Assembly: GCA_964639225.1 (NCBI GenBank)
Contig: CAZXCK010000008.1
Span: 1 to 64,000 of the forward strand
Length of the DNA: 64,000 bases
Source of the DNA: CAZXCK01 sp964639225
GTDB lineage: Bacteria > Chloroflexota > Anaerolineae > Aggregatilineales > Phototrophicaceae
Reading direction: 5' to 3'
Shown here: piece by piece, positions 59,724-64,000 of the stretch
How positions within the stretch are numbered: position 1 is the first letter of the stretch
Layout of the letters: each line of letters starts with the position of its first letter
Position numbers and translations under genes: made by a program
Notes under the pieces: generated by a model
Seen by the model: only the letters and a program-made list of their open reading frames with translations
Databases searched by the model: none
Told to the model about the DNA's origin: nothing

Positions 59724-60461
59724 CTATCGTTTGAGCCGCATCGTGTACTGGTACAGATCGGCGTGATACAGCGCCACCACATACTCAACAAACTGACCGT
59801 TGATGTCCCAGGTAAAGCGGCGCGCTTTCAGCAGCGGAAATCCCGGCTCGATTTCCATCAGCGCGGCCTGTTCTGGCGTGGCTGCCACTGCTTCGAGCGT
59901 CTCCTCGCCTTCATCGAGCACCACGCCTTTCATGTTGAGCAGCGCGTAAATCGAGCCAACCTGTTCGAGTTCCTGCCGCTCGATTGACACGCCGTTCAGG
60001 TACGAGTGATGAATACCAACCGGCATATCATCGACCAGCCGAATCCGTGAAATACAGGTCAGGCGGGTATCGGCGGGCAGGCCGGTACGCTCGACCACTT
60101 CTTTGGGCGCGGGGACCGGCTCCACACGCAGGATACGTGAACCCGGCTTGAGGTTCCGGCTCATCATATCCTGCGAAAAGCCGACAATCTCACCCAGTTG
60201 GTGTTTCATTCGACGTTGAGAGACAAACGTCCCCCGCCCACGCTCACGATGAATGTAGCCTTCGTCGACCAGTGCTTTCATCGCCTGTCGCACTGTCATC
60301 GAGCTGATCTGATAGAGCTGCGACAGTTCATTCTCCGATGGCAGCAGCTCTCCCGGCTGAATTTCACCGGACTCGATGAGTTCGACGAAGCCCTGCTTCA
60401 ACTGATGGTAAATGGGAACCGGGCTGTTCTTATCGATTTTTGCGGGTGCGCCTTTTTGCAT
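59724..60461 (-). CDS. GntR-family regulator with UTRA domain (HutC subfamily)
   Basis: 245 residues. Winged-helix part (NSPVPIYHQLKQGFVELIESGEI, LPSENELSQLYQISSMTVRQAMKALVDEGYIHRERGRGTFVS) and C-terminal UTRA ligand domain (about 80-245: LTCISRIRLVDDMPVGIHHSYL). First gene of the unit and 115 bp upstream of the BMP gene on the same strand, so it is the likely repressor of the operon, released by the substrate or a breakdown product. Confidence 0.92.
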   Translation of the reverse strand: MQKGAPAKIDKNSPVPIYHQLKQGFVELIESGEIQPGELLPSENELSQLYQISSMTVRQAMKALVDEGYIHRERGRGTFVSQRRMKHQLGEIVGFSQDMMSRNLKPGSRILRVEPVPAPKEVVERTGLPADTRLTCISRIRLVDDMPVGIHHSYLNGVSIERQELEQVGSIYALLNMKGVVLDEGEETLEAVAATPEQAALMEIEPGFPLLKARRFTWDINGQFVEYVVALYHADLYQYTMRLKR

Positions 60462-60513
60462 CTTTCATCCACCTTGAACACTATAAATGTAGCACAAAAA
60501 CAAGATCACCACT

Positions 60514-60529
60514 AGTTATATACAGAACT
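60514..60529. promoter_or_regulatory. Possible operator upstream of the GntR gene
   Basis: AGTTATATACAGAACT, a weak inverted repeat (AGTT...AACT) with a TATATACA core similar to HutC-type sites, 53 bp before the GntR start. Low confidence. Confidence 0.25.
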
Positions 60530-60575
60530 GTGGAATAGTACTTCTTACCTGTTTTTGCAACACAGTCTCTGCTCG

Positions 60576-61754
60576 TTAGCGGGGCTGGTTATCCCAACCG
60601 AACACCTGCCAGGTGTCGTCAGCGTTGGCGACGATCTCCCACAGTACGTTGGCGTCGGTATACGGACTGAGTACATCGGGCAGCGCGTTCATGATGTTCA
60701 GATACAGCCGCAGATTGGCCAGTTCCGAACCATGCCAGCCATCGAAGAAATCCTCGTCGGTCAGGTCAATCCAGGCACCGTTGGAATAATCAAAAAAGGA
60801 AAAATCATGTCTTTCGAAAAGCGTCTCCAGTGCCTCTGGCAGTTCCACCATGTAGCCATGATTACCACGCGCCATCATCTCTTCCCACAGGCTGGGCATA
60901 TACGGCGGTAGAAACCCGATCACGTAGATATCGTGCCGGGCGGCATAAGCCAGCAACTCATCGAGCTGGTCCAGCCGGGCCTGCGAGACGGTGTCGCCGT
61001 AGGCGTACATATCGTCCCCGGCGCGCATCAGTTCCAGATGGTATTCGCGCTGTTCCGGCTGGCCCAGCCAACCCGCCACCAGGAAATCCCCATAACGCTC
61101 GCTGCCATCGCTACGGAAACCATGACCATCGCGGATGGCGCGCATGCCCAGCGCCGTCCCCTCGCCGCCAGGATCGACACGCCCCAGGTAAGCCGTCACA
61201 TCGAAGCCGTCACGGTCGAAACGCTCACCGGCCAGAAGTTCCTGGATGAAAGTCCGGTTGACGGCAAACAGATTGGAGAAATCGTTGACGTCACTGAACT
61301 CGACATCCATGTTGTACGTCTCGTGGAACCAGGGATGGCTCAAGGACAGAAACAGAACCTCCGGCAGCGCGTCGCGGTCGATGGTCATCAGCAGCTCGCT
61401 GATGTCGGCCAGCCCCCAGCCTGGCCCAGCCGCGTTGTAGAATGCGCCGGGGTCGTGAGTGAAGAAGCCTGCCCGAAACTGTAGAATCCGTGACGAGCCG
61501 AGCGCCATCACCTGCGGCTGGCGCGCATTGACCGACAACCGCTTAAATTCCAGATCCCGATTGCCATAACGATTGAGAAAGAGCACGCTGCCATCGCGCT
61601 GCTGAAGCCACACCACCCAGCGCAGCGGCATCGACTCGCCGATGTAAATCAGTCCACCGGTCAGCAGCGCAAAGCCAACGGCAAACGGCATCACATATAA
61701 CACCAGTTTTGTCCAGAAGGTCCGCCTGCGCATCATCGTAATCGCTGACTGCAT
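60576..61754 (-). CDS. SGNH-like membrane-anchored protein, partner of an MBOAT acyltransferase
   Basis: 392 residues. N-terminal membrane anchor (about 16-40), then an outer domain with VMALGSSRILQFRAGFF (GSSR; Ser87 or Ser88 as candidate nucleophile), FYNAAGPGWGLADISELL, LFLSLSHPWF and a C-terminal DGWHGSELAN in which Asp-x2-His would complete the triad. This order resembles DltD/AlgX-like SGNH acyltransferases that act together with an MBOAT protein. It begins with a 1-bp overlap after the MBOAT gene. The molecule being acylated is unknown. Confidence 0.7.
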   Translation of the reverse strand: MQSAITMMRRRTFWTKLVLYVMPFAVGFALLTGGLIYIGESMPLRWVVWLQQRDGSVLFLNRYGNRDLEFKRLSVNARQPQVMALGSSRILQFRAGFFTHDPGAFYNAAGPGWGLADISELLMTIDRDALPEVLFLSLSHPWFHETYNMDVEFSDVNDFSNLFAVNRTFIQELLAGERFDRDGFDVTAYLGRVDPGGEGTALGMRAIRDGHGFRSDGSERYGDFLVAGWLGQPEQREYHLELMRAGDDMYAYGDTVSQARLDQLDELLAYAARHDIYVIGFLPPYMPSLWEEMMARGNHGYMVELPEALETLFERHDFSFFDYSNGAWIDLTDEDFFDGWHGSELANLRLYLNIMNALPDVLSPYTDANVLWEIVANADDTWQVFGWDNQPR

Positions 61755-63190
61755 CAGAACTGGAAGTAAATGAACTGCTGCGCGCCGGTCCCGTACAATC
61801 CGGAAAAGACGACCGCCGCGCCCAGCAGATAATAAACCGGCCAGCGCACCAGCGCCGGCAGCCGCCCCATCAGGACCGGCAGCGGCGAGCGCTCGGCAAA
61901 GGCATCAACGATGATCAGGCCAGCGATCAGACTCAGCGCCAGCGCGAACTCCACCTGTGCGCCCAGCAGCCCCTCGGCGAACATGGCCGTTACATCTACC
62001 GACGGGTCGAACACGAACATATGCTCCACGATGTAAAACGCATCATCCATCGAATTTGCCCGGAAAAATACGCGGGTGAAGGCCACAAAGCAGAACGTCA
62101 GCAGCATTTTGACGCCGTCCCACTGCCAGCCGCCCCCATCCGGAAAGACCTTCCAGCCCATGCGCCGCGTCAACGCCTGCGCCGAGACGGCCACCCCGTG
62201 CAGCAACCCCCACACGATGAACGTCCAGCCGGCGCCATGCCAGATGCCCGTCACAAAAAAGACGATCATCAGGTTGGTCATGTGGCGCACAATCGACACC
62301 CGGCTGCCACCCAGCGGGATATAGATATAGTCCCGAAACCATGTTGACAGCGAGATATGCCAGCGGCTCCAGAACTCGCCCACCGACCGGGCGAAATACG
62401 GCTGGCGGAAGTTGTTCATCAGGTCGAAGCCCATAATCCGCGCTGTGCCGATGGCGATGTCGGAATATGCCGAGAAATCGCAGTACACCTGGAACGAGAA
62501 GAAGAATGTCGCCAGCAGCAGCGTCTCGCCGGTGTGCGCGCCGACATCGTTGTAAACCACGTTGACGTAGATCGCCAGCCGGTCGGCGATGACCACCTTC
62601 TTGAAGAAGCCCCACAGGATCAACTGCAAGCCAGAGACCGCCCGCGCTTCGTCGAAACGATGGTGAGCACGGAACTGCGGAATCAGATTGGTGGCGCGCT
62701 CAATTGGCCCGGCGACCAACTGCGGAAAAAACGCGACATATGTCGCCACCACGCCCAGATGCTTTTCCGGCTGGATGCGCCCACGGTAAACGTCGATGGT
62801 GTACGACATCGACTGGAAGGTATAAAACGAGATGCCGACCGGCAGCACCACGTCCAGCGTCAGCGGTGTATAACCGACCGCGCTGGCCATCGACTCGTTG
62901 AAGAAGTTGAAATACTTGAACGTAAACAGAATACCCAGGTTGGCGACAACACTCACCGCCAGCCAGCCCTTGCGCCACGCAGGCGACTCGCGCCGGGGTA
63001 TCATCAGCGCGGCGACATAATCGATCAGTGTCGAGATGGCAATCAGCGGCAGATACTGCACCGTGCCAAAAGCATAAAACACATAGCTCATGACCAGCAG
63101 CAGCAGCCAGCGAAAACGGTGGCGCGTCCAGAAGAACAGCGGGATCACCACCGAGAAGAAGATGACAAATTCAGGCGATATGAAAGTCAT
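61754..63190 (-). CDS. MBOAT-family O-acyltransferase (AlgI/PatA-like)
   Basis: 478 residues from ATG 63190 (MTFISPEFVIFF); an upstream in-frame TTG is less likely. About ten membrane segments. Family segments: LPVGISFYTFQSMSYTIDVYRG, FFPQLVAGPIERA, FWSRWHISLSTWFRDYIYIPLGGSR (His278) and FFVTGIWHGAGWTFIVWG with the invariant His318 of the MBOAT family. It moves acyl (often acetyl) groups across the membrane to an SGNH-type partner that modifies an exported polysaccharide or lipid. The partner is the next gene. No polysaccharide genes are nearby. Confidence 0.92.
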   Translation of the reverse strand: MTFISPEFVIFFSVVIPLFFWTRHRFRWLLLLVMSYVFYAFGTVQYLPLIAISTLIDYVAALMIPRRESPAWRKGWLAVSVVANLGILFTFKYFNFFNESMASAVGYTPLTLDVVLPVGISFYTFQSMSYTIDVYRGRIQPEKHLGVVATYVAFFPQLVAGPIERATNLIPQFRAHHRFDEARAVSGLQLILWGFFKKVVIADRLAIYVNVVYNDVGAHTGETLLLATFFFSFQVYCDFSAYSDIAIGTARIMGFDLMNNFRQPYFARSVGEFWSRWHISLSTWFRDYIYIPLGGSRVSIVRHMTNLMIVFFVTGIWHGAGWTFIVWGLLHGVAVSAQALTRRMGWKVFPDGGGWQWDGVKMLLTFCFVAFTRVFFRANSMDDAFYIVEHMFVFDPSVDVTAMFAEGLLGAQVEFALALSLIAGLIIVDAFAERSPLPVLMGRLPALVRWPVYYLLGAAVVFSGLYGTGAQQFIYFQF

Positions 63191-63475
63191 CGGCGAGCCA
63201 GAAACCAAACAAACGCTGGTAGAGGATACACAGCGCTACAGCCTTTATGCCTGCGAACAGCCAATTGAAGCACGTCTCATCCTACACATTCCAGCAGACA
63301 CAACAGCCAGCGCGGCGCATCGCCGGACCAGTTTACCCCATGTATCATACTTAATCCGGCCCCATTTTCCAGTTCGGACAGGCCAGCGCCACGATAACAT
63401 TACGCTTTGGCCCTTCAGGTGCTGCTATAATCAGACACGGAAGTCTTGACATGACAGATTGGAGACCGAGCCAGG

Positions 63476-64000
63476 ATGACAACGCTGGTCATTGATGTGG
63501 GCAGCTCGTCGGTGCGTGCCCTGCTTTTCGACGCGGACAACCAGCCCATACCTGACGCCCAGGCGCAGCACGAACATCGCTTCGCCGCCGACGCGACAGC
63601 CGACAGCGACGAACTGCGCCAACTGGTCGAGGCGTGTATCGACGCCATACTGGCGCATCCGCACGCAACAGAAATCGAAGCGGTGGGTATGGCGACCTTT
63701 GTCGGTAACATGGTCGGCCTGGATACGGATCGCAACCCGGTCACGCCGTTGTACACCTATGCCGATATCCGCAGCCACGACGACGCCCTGCAACTGGCAC
63801 GCGAATTCGACATGCAAGCTGTCCACACACGGACAGGCTGCCGTATTCATCCGGCTTATCACCCGGCACGGCTGCATTGGCTCAAACGTACCCAACCCAA
63901 CCTATATGAGCGCGTCGCGCTGTGGACCGATTTCGCCTCGGCCTGTTATACGGTCTGGTTCGGGCGGGATGTGCCCACCAGCTATTCGGTCGCGTCGTGG
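63476..64000 (+). CDS. FGGY-family carbohydrate kinase, N-terminal part (truncated by window end)
   Basis: Open from ATG 63476 (AGGA just upstream) to the window end, 175 residues visible. MTTLVIDVGSSSVRALLFD is the ATP-binding FGGY start; EAVGMATFVGNMVGLDTDRNPV, PLYTYADIRSHDDALQL, TRTGCRIHPAYHPARLHWL and LWTDFASACYTVWFG follow in the usual order of gluconokinase/xylulokinase-like members. It is divergent from the MBOAT gene. The 285-bp intergenic region shows nothing else I can support. Substrate cannot be told from this half. Confidence 0.9.
   Translation, partial: MTTLVIDVGSSSVRALLFDADNQPIPDAQAQHEHRFAADATADSDELRQLVEACIDAILAHPHATEIEAVGMATFVGNMVGLDTDRNPVTPLYTYADIRSHDDALQLAREFDMQAVHTRTGCRIHPAYHPARLHWLKRTQPNLYERVALWTDFASACYTVWFGRDVPTSYSVASW

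Noticed and set aside
1..64000. tRNA, rRNA, CRISPR arrays, insertion sequences, phage genes
   Set aside because: Intergenic stretches were read for cloverleaf arms, regularly spaced repeats and transposase motifs; none was seen. Small structured RNAs other than the riboswitch cannot be excluded by eye.

Overview
The window is about 64 kb of a GC-rich, densely packed bacterial chromosome fragment. It contains three runs of exactly 100 N (4679-4778, 40922-41021, 53883-53982), so it comes from a scaffolded draft or metagenome-derived assembly. The gene mix suggests a heterotrophic Chloroflexota bacterium, probably of the Anaerolineae side: many binding-protein ABC importers, treX/treY/treZ, a pyrophosphate-signature phosphofructokinase, Tat-exported redox proteins and a reductive dehalogenase locus. 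No rRNA, tRNA or other phylogenetic marker is present, so this placement is inference. No CRISPR array, insertion sequence or prophage was seen.

Layout. 1-5000: trehalose/glycogen genes (end of glgX/treX on +, treZ-treY on -). 5.1-7.3 kb: DinB-like protein, GIN-domain lipoprotein, and a CDP-alcohol phosphatidyltransferase with a phosphatidylcholine synthase motif. 7.5-11.1 kb: oligopeptide-type ABC importer, divergent from a peptidase M24 / RidA / TIGR04076-like / LLM-oxidoreductase operon (11.3-14.2 kb). 14.5-17.7 kb: unknown protein, then class I aldolase divergent from PPi-type PFK. 17.8-20.6 kb: multi-PAS histidine kinase whose first PAS is LOV-like but lacks the photoactive Cys. 20.7-31.0 kb: LacI-controlled operon for uptake and breakdown of an alpha-glucoside, best guess glucosylglycerate.

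31.3-40.3 kb is the most notable part: a two-part organohalide respiration locus. The first unit encodes a NarX-type kinase, a NarL-type regulator, a small RdhB-like membrane protein and reductive dehalogenase RdhA1. A cobalamin riboswitch with a readable antiterminator/terminator pair follows. It leads into fmdB, rdhA2, a canonical rdhB, an FMN-binding/ferredoxin-like membrane protein (rdhC/nosR-like), a 78-residue membrane protein and a Tat-exported ApbE flavin transferase. The enzyme, its anchor, a likely quinol-side electron donor and the enzyme that would flavinylate that donor are therefore encoded together. A cobalamin-sensing attenuator sits in front of a cobalamin-dependent enzyme.

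40.4-41.4 kb: KhtT/KhtU-type cation/proton antiporter (broken by a gap). 41.5-47.6 kb: general amino-acid importer aapJQMP, with very large insertions in both permeases. 47.8-48.4 kb: Rieske-fold protein that has lost one cluster His. 48.5-60.5 kb: a 12-gene operon on the - strand (GntR regulator, BMP-type nucleoside-like importer, isochorismatase-fold hydrolase, PfkB kinase, nucleoside phosphorylase, aldehyde dehydrogenase, BtpA/SgcQ protein, DUF7916-like protein, CoA transferase) that looks like an uncharacterised nucleoside-type catabolic pathway. 60.6-63.2 kb: MBOAT O-acyltransferase plus SGNH-like partner. 63.5 kb to the end: start of an FGGY sugar kinase.

A recurring design is visible. 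In all four binding-protein operons, and after rdhA2-rdhB, a 10-12 bp GC-rich hairpin sits exactly between the gene for the abundant product and the next gene.
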